Origin: Streptomyces bikiniensis
GTDB lineage: Bacteria; Actinomycetota; Actinomycetes; Streptomycetales; Streptomycetaceae
NCBI GenBank assembly: GCA_000716465.1
Contig: JNWL01000011.1
Location: 62,001-126,000, forward strand
Reading direction: 5' to 3'
Length of the DNA: 64,000 bases
The position numbers were made by a program, and so were the translations under genes. The notes below the pieces were generated by a model. The model saw only the letters and a program-made list of their open reading frames with translations. It was not told the origin of the DNA and made no database searches. Of the stretch, positions 1 to 7,999 are shown piece by piece (within the stretch, counting starts at the first letter, position 1; each line of letters opens with the position of its first letter).

Positions 1-1
1 C

Positions 2-652
2 CCGCTCTTCGCGGCGCTCGATGACGAGCAGGCTGCCGAGCTGCGCGCCTCGATGAGTGAGGCGACGCTCGCCCGTGGCGACGCGCTCTTCCACGAGGGC
101 GACCCCGGCGACCGCCTGTACGTGGTCACCGAGGGCAAGGTGAAGCTGCACCGCACCTCCCCCGACGGCCGCGAGAACATGCTGGCCGTTCTCGGCCCCG
201 GCGAGCTCATCGGCGAGCTGTCCCTCTTCGACCCGGGCCCGCGCACCGCCACCGCGACCGCGCTGACCGAGGTCAAGCTGCTCGGCCTGGGCCACGGCGA
301 CCTCCAGCCCTGGCTGAACGCGCGCCCCGAGGTGGCCACCGCGCTGCTGCGCGCGGTCGCCCGGCGCCTGCGCAAGACCAACGACCAGATGTCCGACCTG
401 GTCTTCTCCGACGTGCCGGGCCGGGTCGCCCGCGCGCTCCTCGACCTGTCGCGCCGCTTCGGCGTGCAGTCGGAGGAGGGCATCCACGTCGTCCACGACC
501 TCACCCAGGAGGAGCTGGCCCAGCTCGTCGGCGCCTCCCGCGAGACGGTCAACAAGGCGCTCGCGGACTTCGCCCAGCGCGGCTGGCTCCGCCTGGAGGC
601 CCGCGCCGTGATCCTCCTCGACGTGGAGCGCCTCGCGAAGCGCTCGCGATAA
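2..652 (+). CDS. crp: Crp/Fnr family transcriptional regulator (5' end outside window)
   Basis: A cyclic-nucleotide-responsive DNA-binding regulator. The frame is open from base 2, so the start lies left of the window; 216 residues are visible and only a short N-terminal piece should be missing. The first ~120 residues form the cyclic nucleotide-binding beta-roll, with the phosphate-binding-cassette-like stretch GELIGELSLFD. A dimerisation helix follows, then a winged helix-turn-helix whose recognition part reads GASRETVNKAL. In Streptomyces, Crp is known to influence germination, development and antibiotic production. An ATG at 53 is in frame, but the coding-like sequence before it (PLFAALDDEQAAELRAS) belongs to the protein. 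Family assignment is firm; the symbol rests on recalled similarity and the wblA/PBP context. Confidence 0.93.
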   Translation, partial: PLFAALDDEQAAELRASMSEATLARGDALFHEGDPGDRLYVVTEGKVKLHRTSPDGRENMLAVLGPGELIGELSLFDPGPRTATATALTEVKLLGLGHGDLQPWLNARPEVATALLRAVARRLRKTNDQMSDLVFSDVPGRVARALLDLSRRFGVQSEEGIHVVHDLTQEELAQLVGASRETVNKALADFAQRGWLRLEARAVILLDVERLAKRSR

Positions 653-682
653 GAGCACCGCACGCGTACGCGTGAAGCACGT

Positions 683-722
683 GGAGAAGGCCGCCCCCGT
701 GGACCCGGGGGCGGCCTTCTCC
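683..722. terminator. Terminator hairpin after crp
   Basis: A perfect 16-bp stem (683-698 with 707-722) with an 8-nt loop, rich in G and C and lacking a U-tract, as usual for Streptomyces. It lies between the crp stop and the convergent SPFH gene and could serve both strands. Confidence 0.8.
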
Positions 723-760
723 GTACGTACGCGCGTACTACCGGCCTTGCCGGCGGTGGA

Positions 761-1645
761 TCAGCGCTTCGTGCCGTCCACGATCACCGGGGCGGAGCCG
801 CCGTTCGCGCAGGGCACGGCGTAGACCGGGTTCGCCGCCGCGGCCTCCTTGAAGGCGTCGATGCACTGGTTCATCAGGACCTTGTCCGTCAGCGAGTCGT
901 TGAGGATCTTGTTGGCGCGGGCGATGCCCTCCGCCTCGATCCGGCGCCGGTCGGACTCGGCCTTGGCGGTGCGGGCGGCCTCCAGGGCGCGCTCGGTCGC
1001 CTGCTGCTGCTGGATCTTGCGGTCGATCTGGTCCTGCAGCGCCTTGGACGGCTTCACGTTGCGCAGGTTGACCGTGGTCACGTCGATGCCGCGCGGGGCC
1101 AGGCGCTCCTTGACCAGGGCGGCGATCTCCGCGTTGATCTTCTCGCGGGCGGAGCTGTAGCCCTCCTCGCTGGTGTGGCGGGCGAAGACGTTGCGCACGA
1201 TCTCCCGGCTGTCCGGGAAGACCAGCCGCTGCTGGATGGCGGCCTCGCTGCCGGCGAGCCGGTACAGCTCCACGGCCTTGGCCGGCGCGACCGCCCACTT
1301 CACGGTCACCTCGGCCTCCATCACCCCGCCCTGCGAGGAACGGACCTCGACCACGTCCTGGTCGGACAGGTTCAGGTCCACCGGGCGGGTGGAGAAGGAG
1401 GTGACCGTGGTGAACGGCGAGATCACGTTCACGCCGGGCGTCATGGGCGAACCCACCTTGCCGAAGGTCACCGGCACGCCGACCTCGTACGCGCCGACCA
1501 CGTGGACGACGCTGGTGACGCCCGCGAGGAGGGCGGCGATCAGCGCGCCCAGCGCGCCGAGGCGGAGGCCGGAGCGGTCCATGGAGCGCCCCACCAGGTA
1601 GAGCACCACCGCCGCTATGAGCAGAAGAACGGCCAGGACGAACAC
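761..1645 (-). CDS. SPFH/Band 7 (prohibitin-like) membrane protein
   Basis: A 294-residue stomatin/prohibitin/flotillin-type protein. It opens with two hydrophobic segments (about residues 1-18 and 25-48), followed by the SPFH domain and a charged helical tail rich in Gln, Ala and Arg (KIQQQQATERALEAA), typical of the coiled-coil part of the family. Such proteins form membrane-associated oligomers thought to organise membrane domains or modulate proteases. The GTG at 1645 was chosen because a G-rich Shine-Dalgarno stretch lies just before it and it begins at the first hydrophobic segment; the frame stays open upstream to 1873, but that part looks non-coding. It faces crp across a terminator, and no partner such as NfeD is adjacent. 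Confidence 0.85.
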   Translation of the reverse strand: MFVLAVLLLIAAVVLYLVGRSMDRSGLRLGALGALIAALLAGVTSVVHVVGAYEVGVPVTFGKVGSPMTPGVNVISPFTTVTSFSTRPVDLNLSDQDVVEVRSSQGGVMEAEVTVKWAVAPAKAVELYRLAGSEAAIQQRLVFPDSREIVRNVFARHTSEEGYSSAREKINAEIAALVKERLAPRGIDVTTVNLRNVKPSKALQDQIDRKIQQQQATERALEAARTAKAESDRRRIEAEGIARANKILNDSLTDKVLMNQCIDAFKEAAAANPVYAVPCANGGSAPVIVDGTKR

Positions 1646-1806
1646 GAGAAATCCCCCCGTGGGACGGTTGCCGGAACAACGGACGTAAAGGGACCGTAAG
1701 GCATGGCGCGCCCCCCGAGCCATGCCGCGTCCCGGCAGCCGCGCCCGGCCTCCGCTGCCGGGCCCGGACCCACACCGGAAGGCCGCCCCCGGCCCGGAGG
1801 CGCCGG

Positions 1807-2637
1807 TCAGATCAGCCCGCGCTCCCTCAGGTACTCCAGCTGCGCCCGTACCGACAGCTCGGCCGCCGGCCACAGGGAGCGGTCCACGTCCGCGTACACG
1901 TGGGCCACGACCTCGGGCGCCGTGCGAAGGCCGTTCTCGGCCGCCGTCTCGACCTGGGCGAGCCGGCTCGCCCGGTGTGCGAGGTAGAACTCCACGGCCC
2001 CCTGCGCGTCCTCCAGGACCGGCCCGTGGCCCGGCAGGACCGTGCGCACCCCGTCGTCGACGGTCAGCGAGCGCAGCCGCCGCAGCGAGTCCAGGTAGTC
2101 CCCGAGGCGCCCGTCCGGGTGCGCGACCATCGTCGTCCCGCGCCCCAGGATCGTGTCCCCGGTCAGGACCGCCCGGTCGGCGGGCAGGTGGAAGGAGAGC
2201 GAGTCCGAGGTGTGGCCGGGCGTCGGGACGATCCGCAGCTCCAGGCCGCCGACCGTCACCACGTCCCCCTCGCCGAGCCCCTCGTCGCCGAGCCGGAGCG
2301 CCGGGTCGAGGGCCCGCACGGGTGTCCGGGTCAGCTCGGCGAAGCGCCCGGCGCCCTCCGCGTGGTCCGGGTGGCCGTGGGTGAGCAGGGTGAGCGCGAC
2401 CCGCTTGCCGAGCTTCCCGGCGGTGGCGACCACGTTCCGCAGGTGCCCCTCGTCGAGGGGACCGGGGTCGACGACGACGGCCAGGTCCGAACCGGGCTCG
2501 GAGAGCAGCCAGGTGTTGGTGCCGTCGAGGGTCATCGCGGACGGGTTGGGCGCCAGGACGTTCACGGCGCGCTCGGTCGCGGGCCCGCTGACCACGAGCC
2601 CGCGCGGCTGCCCGGGCAGGGCGGCGGCGTCGCTCAT
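1807..2637 (-). CDS. MBL-fold metallo-hydrolase
   Basis: A 276-residue metallo-beta-lactamase-fold hydrolase. The zinc motif THGHPDHAEG (HxHxDH) is in the first half, the third metal histidine is in PGHTSDS, and a late PGHGP matches the last metal-binding loop. Length and layout fit glyoxalase II/LACTB2-like hydrolases rather than true beta-lactamases. Its ATG overlaps the stop of the NUDIX gene upstream (ATGA at 2634-2637), so the two are translationally coupled. This pairing suggests a hydrolytic housekeeping or detoxification role, but the substrate cannot be read from the sequence. Confidence 0.9.
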   Translation of the reverse strand: MSDAAALPGQPRGLVVSGPATERAVNVLAPNPSAMTLDGTNTWLLSEPGSDLAVVVDPGPLDEGHLRNVVATAGKLGKRVALTLLTHGHPDHAEGAGRFAELTRTPVRALDPALRLGDEGLGEGDVVTVGGLELRIVPTPGHTSDSLSFHLPADRAVLTGDTILGRGTTMVAHPDGRLGDYLDSLRRLRSLTVDDGVRTVLPGHGPVLEDAQGAVEFYLAHRASRLAQVETAAENGLRTAPEVVAHVYADVDRSLWPAAELSVRAQLEYLRERGLI

Positions 2638-3521
2638 CGCGGACCCCCGGACGGAATGATCTTGGTGAATTCCTCGTGGCCCGGCCAGCTCAGGACCAGC
2701 TCCTCGCCCTCCAGGCGCGCCTGCGCGAGCACGGGGGCCAGGTCCCGCGCCTCCGCCGCCGCGAGGGCCTCGGCTGCCGTCCCGTACGGCTCCAGGGTGC
2801 GGAGGGTGGAGATCGTCGGCGGCATCATCAGGAGTTCGCCCCGGTCGTAGCCCGCGGCGGCCTCCGCCGGACGGATCCAGACCGTGCGGTCGGCCTCGGT
2901 GGAGGCGTTGCGGGTGCGCTGCCCGGCCGGGAGGGCGGCGACGAAGAACCAGGTGTCGTACCGGCGCTGCTCGAACTCGGGCGTGATCCAGCGGGCCCAG
3001 GCGCCGAGCAGGTCGGAGCGCAGGACGAGCCCGCGCCGGTCGAGGAAGTCCGCGAAGGACAGCTCGCGGGCGACGAGCGCCCGGCGGTCCCGCTCCCAGT
3101 CCTCGCCCGTGGTGTCCCCGACGACCCCGTCCTCGGTCTCCCCGGCGAGCAGGACGCCCGCCTCCTCGTACGTCTCGCGCACGGCGGCGCAGACCACGGC
3201 CTGGGCCTGCGCGGGGTCGTCGAGGCCGAGCCGGGCCGCCCAGGTCTCCAGGGACGGGCCCGCCCAGCGCACCGGGTGCTCGTCGCGCGGGTCGACACCG
3301 CCGCCGGGGTAGGCGTACGCGCCGCCCGCGAAGGCCATCGAGGTGCGGCGGCGCAGCATGTGGACGTCGGGTCCCGCGGCCCCGTCCCGCAGGAGCAGGA
3401 CGGTGGCGGCGCGCCGGGGCACCACCGGGGTCAGCTCACCGGCGGCGAGGGCGCGGATGCGGTCGGGCCACTCGGGCGGGTACCACTGACCGTTCGACTG
3501 CTTCGACTGACCATTCGACAT
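2634..3521 (-). CDS. NUDIX hydrolase
   Basis: A 295-residue NUDIX-superfamily protein. The NUDIX box core RETYEEAGV is recognisable, preceded by YPGGGVD. The distance between the conserved glycine and the REXXEE part is larger than the classical 23-residue box, which is common in long actinobacterial members annotated as NUDIX or CoA-type hydrolases. The first gene of a two-gene operon, it overlaps the MBL hydrolase by 4 bp. The ATG at 3521 is preceded by TAGCAT (on the minus strand; 3528-3533) 6 nt away with no Shine-Dalgarno, so the mRNA may be leaderless. Exact substrate unknown. Confidence 0.88.
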   Translation of the reverse strand: MSNGQSKQSNGQWYPPEWPDRIRALAAGELTPVVPRRAATVLLLRDGAAGPDVHMLRRRTSMAFAGGAYAYPGGGVDPRDEHPVRWAGPSLETWAARLGLDDPAQAQAVVCAAVRETYEEAGVLLAGETEDGVVGDTTGEDWERDRRALVARELSFADFLDRRGLVLRSDLLGAWARWITPEFEQRRYDTWFFVAALPAGQRTRNASTEADRTVWIRPAEAAAGYDRGELLMMPPTISTLRTLEPYGTAAEALAAAEARDLAPVLAQARLEGEELVLSWPGHEEFTKIIPSGGPR

Positions 3522-3590
3522 GGCCGGATGCTATGCGCAAGCGCGGGAATGCACGAGGGCGAGCCGCCGGGCGGAACTCCGCGCGACACA

Positions 3591-3632
3591 CGTGAAGGCC
3601 GGCCGCCCGACGACGGGCGGCCGGCCTTCACG
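3591..3632. terminator. Strong hairpin between NUDIX promoter and ridA 3' end
   Basis: A perfect 19-bp stem (3591-3609 with 3614-3632) closed by an ACGA tetraloop. It should terminate ridA transcription on the minus strand before the NUDIX gene. Its distal arm (CCGGCCTTCACGCGCGCGTA, 3621-3640) recurs 60 bp later at 3681-3700, a local duplication. Confidence 0.8.
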
Positions 3633-3720
3633 CGCGCGTACTCGCGCACTACAGCGGTCGGGCCGGGCGAGGATCGCGCGCCCGGCCTTCACGCGCGCGT
3701 ACGCGCGGGTGGAGCGGCGG

Positions 3721-4191
3721 TCAGGCCTCGGTCAGCTCCACCTGGACCTCGACCTCGACCGGGGCGTCGAGCGGCAGCACGGCCACGCCGACGGCGCTGC
3801 GCGCGTGCACGCCCTTCTCGCCGAGGACGGCGCCGAGCAGCTCGCTGGCGCCGTTGATCACGCCCGGCTGCCCGGTGAAGTCGGCGGCGGAGGCGACGAA
3901 GCCGACGACCTTCACGACGCGCTTGACGCGGTCGAGGTCACCGGCGACCGACTTCACGGCCGCGAGGGCGTTGAGCGCGCACGTGGCGGCGAGCTGCTTG
4001 GCCTCCTCGGCGGTGACCTCGGCGCCGACCTTGCCGGTCACCGGGAGCTTGCCCGCCACGATCGGGAGCTGGCCCGAGGTGTAGACGTACACGCCCGACT
4101 GCACGGCCGGCTGGTAGGCGGCCAGCGGAGGGACGACCTCCGGCAGGGTCAGGCCCAGCTCGGCGAGCTTCGCCTCGACGGCCCCGCTCAC
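3721..4191 (-). CDS. RidA family protein (enamine/imine deaminase-like)
   Basis: A 156-residue member of the RidA/YjgF/UK114 family, homotrimeric proteins that hydrolyse reactive enamine/imine intermediates of PLP enzymes. Family features include the GQLP segment after the first strands and the C-terminal VEVEVQVELTEA. The sequence APLDA/VGVAVLPLDAPVEVEV in the last third corresponds to the region that usually holds the catalytic arginine in archetypal RidA. I do not see the canonical R-x-x-V-x-V-x-x-L-P form, so the subclass may be catalytically different. The GTG start at 4191 overlaps the stop of the DUF4177 gene by 4 bp (GTGA), indicating coupling. Confidence 0.9.
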   Translation of the reverse strand: MSGAVEAKLAELGLTLPEVVPPLAAYQPAVQSGVYVYTSGQLPIVAGKLPVTGKVGAEVTAEEAKQLAATCALNALAAVKSVAGDLDRVKRVVKVVGFVASAADFTGQPGVINGASELLGAVLGEKGVHARSAVGVAVLPLDAPVEVEVQVELTEA

Positions 4192-4346
4192 GACTTGGGC
4201 CGCTTCAGGTAGGCCACGAGCTGCTCGGGGTTGTTCGGCCCGGGCACGACCTGGACGAGCTCCCAGCCGTCCTCGCCCCAGGTGTCCAGAATCTGCTTGG
4301 TCGCGTGCACCAGAAGCGGCACCGTGACGTACTCCCACTTGGTCAT
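4188..4346 (-). CDS. DUF4177 small protein
   Basis: A 52-residue protein too short for many gene finders. It begins MTKWEYVTVPLLVH and contains the DUF4177 signature GEDGWELVQVVPG. The function of the family is unknown. It ends in the GTGA overlap with ridA, and the pair is a typical actinobacterial arrangement just before the divergent ArsA genes. TACAGT (minus strand; 4354-4359) lies 7 nt before the ATG with no Shine-Dalgarno in between, fitting a leaderless transcript. Confidence 0.85.
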   Translation of the reverse strand: MTKWEYVTVPLLVHATKQILDTWGEDGWELVQVVPGPNNPEQLVAYLKRPKS

Positions 4347-4353
4347 GGGCCCG

Positions 4354-4359
4354 ACTGTA
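4354..4359 (-). promoter_or_regulatory. -10 element of DUF4177-ridA, leaderless spacing
   Basis: TACAGT on the minus strand with exactly 7 nt between it and the ATG at 4346, which would place the transcript start on the start codon. Confidence 0.5.
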
Positions 4360-4496
4360 TCCGCTGCCGGGGAGCGCTTCTCCGAGGCGGCCCCCCGGAC
4401 CCCCGCCCGGCCCCCCCCGCTCCGGGCGGGTCCCCGCGGCGGCCCCTAGGGGGCGTCTCGGGGGCGGCCTCCTGATTGGGCGCGGCCGCCAGTGGT

Positions 4497-4502
4497 TAGG
4501 CT
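4497..4502 (+). promoter_or_regulatory. -10 element of the ArsA-like operon, leaderless spacing
   Basis: TAGGCT followed by 7 nt and the GTG start at 4510. A TTGGGC-like -35 candidate lies at 4476-4481 with a short 15-nt spacer. No Shine-Dalgarno separates hexamer and start. Confidence 0.55.
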
Positions 4503-4509
4503 CGACAGC

Positions 4510-5472
4510 GTGAGCAGGCTCCAGGTCGTCAGCGGCAAGGGCGGAACCGGTAAGACGACGGTCGCCGCCGCCCTCGCGCTCGCCCTCGCGACGGAGGGGA
4601 AGCGGACCCTCCTCGTCGAGGTCGAAGGCAGGCAGGGCATCGCACAGCTCTTCGAGACGGAGGCGCTTCCGTACGAGGAGCGCAAGATCGCCGTCGCGCC
4701 CGGCGGCGGGGAGGTGTTCGCGCTGGCGATCGACGCCGAGCGCGCGCTCCTCGACTACCTCCAGATGTTCTACAGACTGGGCAGCGCGGGGCGGGCCCTG
4801 AAGAAGCTCGGCGCGATCGACTTCGCGACGACGATCGCGCCGGGCGTACGGGACGTGCTGCTGACCGGCAAGGCGTGCGAGGCGGTCCGGCGGCGGGAGA
4901 AGGACGGCCGCCCGACCTACGACCACGTGGTCATGGACGCGCCGCCCACCGGCCGCATCACCCGCTTCCTCAACGTCAACGACGAGGTGGCCGGCCTGGC
5001 CAGGATCGGCCCGATACACAACCAGGCGCAGGCCGTCATGCGGGTCCTCAAGTCCCCCGAGACGGCGGTCCACCTGGTGACCCTCCTGGAGGAGATGCCG
5101 GTCCAGGAGACGGCGGACGGCATCGCGGAGCTCCGCGCGGCCGAACTCCCGGTGGGACGGGTCGTGGTGAACATGGTCCGGCCGCACGTCCTCGACGCCG
5201 CGGCGGTACGGGCCGCCTCCGGCGACCACCGGGAGGCGATCGCGAGGACCCTGGCCTCCGTCGGCGTCACGGGCTCCGCGAAGCTGGTCGAACCGCTCCT
5301 CGACCAGGCGTCCGAGCACGCCCGGCGGGTGGAGCTGGAGCGGACGCAGCGCGCCGTCCTGGACGGCATCGGCGTCCCCGCGTACGAGCTTCCGTACCTG
5401 GGGGACGGGGGGGACGTCGCGGGGCTCTACCGGCTGGCGAAGGAACTGCGGAGGCAAGGGGTGGGCACGTGA
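4510..5472 (+). CDS. ArsA/Get3-like anion-transporting ATPase, first of a pair
   Basis: A 320-residue P-loop ATPase of the ArsA/Get3 (SIMIBI) class. The deviant Walker A is VVSGKGGTGKTT near the N-terminus, and the Mg-binding MDAPPTGR segment lies near residue 140. It is about half the size of ArsA, so it must dimerise, presumably with the second ATPase that follows with a 4-bp overlap (GTGA). No arsenical-binding cysteine cluster is evident. In Streptomyces this pair sits beside wblA; a role in membrane-protein targeting or redox-linked assembly is only inference. The GTG at 4510 was preferred to the GTG at 4492 because the -10 hexamer lies between them. Confidence 0.88.
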   Translation: MSRLQVVSGKGGTGKTTVAAALALALATEGKRTLLVEVEGRQGIAQLFETEALPYEERKIAVAPGGGEVFALAIDAERALLDYLQMFYRLGSAGRALKKLGAIDFATTIAPGVRDVLLTGKACEAVRRREKDGRPTYDHVVMDAPPTGRITRFLNVNDEVAGLARIGPIHNQAQAVMRVLKSPETAVHLVTLLEEMPVQETADGIAELRAAELPVGRVVVNMVRPHVLDAAAVRAASGDHREAIARTLASVGVTGSAKLVEPLLDQASEHARRVELERTQRAVLDGIGVPAYELPYLGDGGDVAGLYRLAKELRRQGVGT

Positions 5473-7082
5473 CGGAGAAGACTGCGACCGCCGCCGCGGG
5501 CGGGCCCGCCGACGGACTCGACACGGCTCCCGCCCAGGCCGCCGGCGGACACGGCACCGCCCCCGCCCAGACCGCCGCTGAGCGCGACACCGTCGCCGCC
5601 CAGGCCGCCGACGGACACAGCACCGCCCCCGCCCAGACCGCCGCTGAGCGCGACACCGCCCCCGCCCAGGCCCCCGCCGGGCTCGACGCCGCGCCCCTTC
5701 TGGAGCTGGACCCGCTGCTCGACGATCGGGGCACGCGCATCCTCGTGTGCTGCGGCGCCGGCGGGGTCGGCAAGACGACCACCGCGGCGGCCCTCGGCGT
5801 GCGGGCGGCGGAGCGCGGGCGGCGCGTCGTCGTCCTCACCATCGACCCGGCCCGCCGCCTCGCGCAGTCGATGGGCATCGACTCCCTCGACAACACCCCG
5901 CGCAAGGTGGAGGGCATCAAGGGCTCCGACGGCGGCGAGCTGCACGCGATGATGCTCGACATGAAGCGGACCTTCGACGAGATCGTCGAGGCGCACGCGG
6001 ACCCCGCGCGGGCGCGGGCGATCCTGGAGAACCCCTTCTACCAGTCCCTGTCGGCCGGGTTCGCCGGTACGCAGGAGTACATGGCGATGGAGAAGCTGGG
6101 CCAGCTCCGGGCGCGCGACGAGTGGGACCTGATCGTCGTCGACACCCCGCCGTCCCGGTCCGCCCTGGACTTCCTGGACGCCCCGAAGCGGCTCGGGTCC
6201 TTCCTGGACGGGAAGTTCATCAAGCTGCTCATGGCCCCGGCGAAGGTGGGCGGCCGGGCCGGGATGAAGTTCCTGAACGTCGGCATGTCGATGATGACGG
6301 GGACGCTCGGGAAGCTGCTCGGGGGTCAGTTCCTCAAGGACGTGCAGACGTTCGTGGCGGCGATGGACACGATGTTCGGCGGTTTCAGGACCCGCGCCGA
6401 CGCCACGTACAAGCTGCTCCAGGCCCCTGGCACGGCCTTCCTCGTGGTGGCCACGCCGGAGCGGGACGCGCTGCGCGAGGCCGCGTACTTCGTGGAGCGG
6501 CTGGCCGCCGAGGAGATGCCGCTGGCCGGGCTCGTCCTCAACCGGGTGCACGGCAGCGGGGCCGCCGGTCTCTCGACGGAGCGGGCGCGGGCCGCGGCGG
6601 AAAATCTTGACGAGGGTCGCATTGTGGATCAGGGGGACGGGAAGACTGGTCAGCGTGGCTCCCCGGCCACCGCCCCAGAGCCGTCCGATCTCGCCACCGC
6701 CGCCACGTCTGCCGTACCTGCCGCACCTGCCGCACCCGCCGGGTCCGAGGCTGCCCCCACAGCCGCGACCGACCCGGCCGCACAGCACCCCGCCGCACAG
6801 CACGCCGACGCACCCGATGACGAAGCGCACGACGCCGAAGCACATGACGTCGGATCACACGACGCCGTGGACGTACGGCATCTCACCGCGGGACTCCTCC
6901 GCCTGCATGCCGAGCGCATGCGGGTGCTCGCGCGGGAACAGCACACGCGGGACCGCTTCACCGCGCTCCACCCCGAGGTGGCGGTGGCGGAAGTGGCCGC
7001 CCTGCCCGGCGACGTGCACGACCTCGCCGGGCTGCGGGCCATCGGCGACCGGCTCACCGGCGGGCGAACGTCCCCGGCCTGA
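5469..7082 (+). CDS. ArsA/Get3-like ATPase, second of a pair, with low-complexity insertions
   Basis: A 537-residue partner of the preceding ATPase. The P-loop CCGAGGVGKTTTAAALG appears only after an ~80-residue Ala/Pro/Gln/His-rich N-terminal extension, part of which is a 22-residue tandem duplication. The Mg site VVDTPPSRSALDFLD is near residue 225. A second low-complexity stretch (Ala, Pro, His, Asp) of ~80 residues interrupts the protein between the ATPase core and the last helices (RLHAERMRVLAREQ). Bacterial homologues usually run ~400-470 residues, so these insertions make it long. It overlaps the first ATPase by 4 bp and is almost certainly cotranscribed. Substrate unknown. Confidence 0.85.
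   Translation: MTEKTATAAAGGPADGLDTAPAQAAGGHGTAPAQTAAERDTVAAQAADGHSTAPAQTAAERDTAPAQAPAGLDAAPLLELDPLLDDRGTRILVCCGAGGVGKTTTAAALGVRAAERGRRVVVLTIDPARRLAQSMGIDSLDNTPRKVEGIKGSDGGELHAMMLDMKRTFDEIVEAHADPARARAILENPFYQSLSAGFAGTQEYMAMEKLGQLRARDEWDLIVVDTPPSRSALDFLDAPKRLGSFLDGKFIKLLMAPAKVGGRAGMKFLNVGMSMMTGTLGKLLGGQFLKDVQTFVAAMDTMFGGFRTRADATYKLLQAPGTAFLVVATPERDALREAAYFVERLAAEEMPLAGLVLNRVHGSGAAGLSTERARAAAENLDEGRIVDQGDGKTGQRGSPATAPEPSDLATAATSAVPAAPAAPAGSEAAPTAATDPAAQHPAAQHADAPDDEAHDAEAHDVGSHDAVDVRHLTAGLLRLHAERMRVLAREQHTRDRFTALHPEVAVAEVAALPGDVHDLAGLRAIGDRLTGGRTSPA
5532..5682 (+). repeat. 66-bp in-frame tandem duplication in the second ArsA-like gene
   Basis: Units 5532-5597 and 5598-5663 are nearly identical, and the start of a third copy follows. 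The period of 66 bp is a multiple of three and encodes a repeated 22-residue Ala/Pro/Gln-rich segment ahead of the P-loop. Confidence 0.8.
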
Positions 7083-7096
7083 GCCGCCTCCGCCCT

Positions 7097-7118
7097 CTCC
7101 GGACCGTCCGGAGGGTTT
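7097..7118. terminator. Terminator between the ArsA operon and wblA
   Basis: CTCCGGA/TCCGGAG stem (7097-7103 with 7107-7113), CCG loop, followed by GGTTT on the plus strand. It separates two convergent genes. Confidence 0.55.
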
Positions 7119-7149
7119 CCGCGCGTCGGGGGCGCACGCCCCGGCGCGT

Positions 7150-7494
7150 CTAGCCGACCGCCGCGTACGCCTCGTACGTCGCGTCGTCGTCCATCGCTAC
7201 GGGCAGCAGGCCCGCTCCCCGCTCGTACTCCGTGCGCGCGGTCTCCAGGAGCCGGCGCCACGAGGTGACGGTCGGTCTCCGGCGCAGCAGGGCGCGGCGC
7301 TCGCGCTCCGTCATGCCGCCCCACACGCCGAACTCCACGCGGTTGTCGAGGGCGTCGGCGAGGCACTCGGTCCGCACCGGGCATCCGGTGCACACCGCCT
7401 TCGCCCTGTTCTGCGCCGCTCCCTGCACGAAAAGTTCATCCGGATCGGTAGTGCGGCAGGCCGCCTGCGCACTCCAGTCAGCTACCCAGCCCAT
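7150..7494 (-). CDS. wblA: WhiB-like iron-sulfur regulator WblA
   Basis: A 114-residue WhiB-family protein. All four cluster-binding cysteines are present (AACRTT, VCTGCPVRTEC), followed by the GVWGGMTERERRALLRRR turn and basic DNA-contact region, so it should bind a [4Fe-4S] cluster and act with the principal sigma factor. Sequence and position (ArsA pair on one side, class A PBP on the other) match WblA, a known pleiotropic repressor of antibiotic production that is needed for normal sporulation in Streptomyces. The ATG at 7494 starts MGWVADWSAQ and is preceded by GGGAGAGGA. An in-frame ATG at 7551 would add 19 residues but lacks a visible ribosome binding site. Confidence 0.9.
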   Translation of the reverse strand: MGWVADWSAQAACRTTDPDELFVQGAAQNRAKAVCTGCPVRTECLADALDNRVEFGVWGGMTERERRALLRRRPTVTSWRRLLETARTEYERGAGLLPVAMDDDATYEAYAAVG

Positions 7495-7999
7495 ACCGGC
7501 GCCGTCCTCTCCCGAATCGAGGCTCCCCCACGGCGGCAGCGGCATATTCACCGCTGCCAGTTGGGACGTTACGGAAGGCGGGGACAGCGCAACACCCCCT
7601 TCGGGCCCAATCTTGAATGGCCCGAACGGACTATGCGTGCGCGTCAGATCACCCAGGGGAGTGATCGATGGACATGCGTGGAATAAAGGACATACCTCGC
7701 GGATATGCCCTTCCTCAGCGGTCTCACTTCGGACACCGCGTGACGCACGAGCCGGAATCGGACACGAGCTTCCCGTGTTTCGGGGTCACGGGAATTCATG
7801 CCGTCGTCACAACCGGGCCTTGTTGCCGGACCTCACTGCTGTGACAGTTGTGAGCAGCTTAGGCCAAGGCCTGGGCGCGTGTCCGGCGAATGGAAACCTG
7901 GGCCGCGCGCGTACCCGGATGTCACGGTCCGGTACCCGAACGCTCCGAGAGGCCCCCGCTCCCGCTGTTCGCTCATGTCTACGGATTAGGCTGCCCCCC
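7495..7999. other. Long intergenic region between wblA and the PBP gene
   Basis: Half a kilobase without a convincing gene, between divergent starts. It is less GC-rich in places (for example 7675-7710) and must hold the wblA promoter and leader as well as the PBP promoter at its right end. I could not identify specific operators. Confidence 0.5.
7987..7992 (+). promoter_or_regulatory. -10 element of the PBP gene, leaderless spacing
   Basis: TAGGCT with 7 nt to the ATG at 8000, identical in hexamer and spacing to the element before the ArsA operon. Confidence 0.5.
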
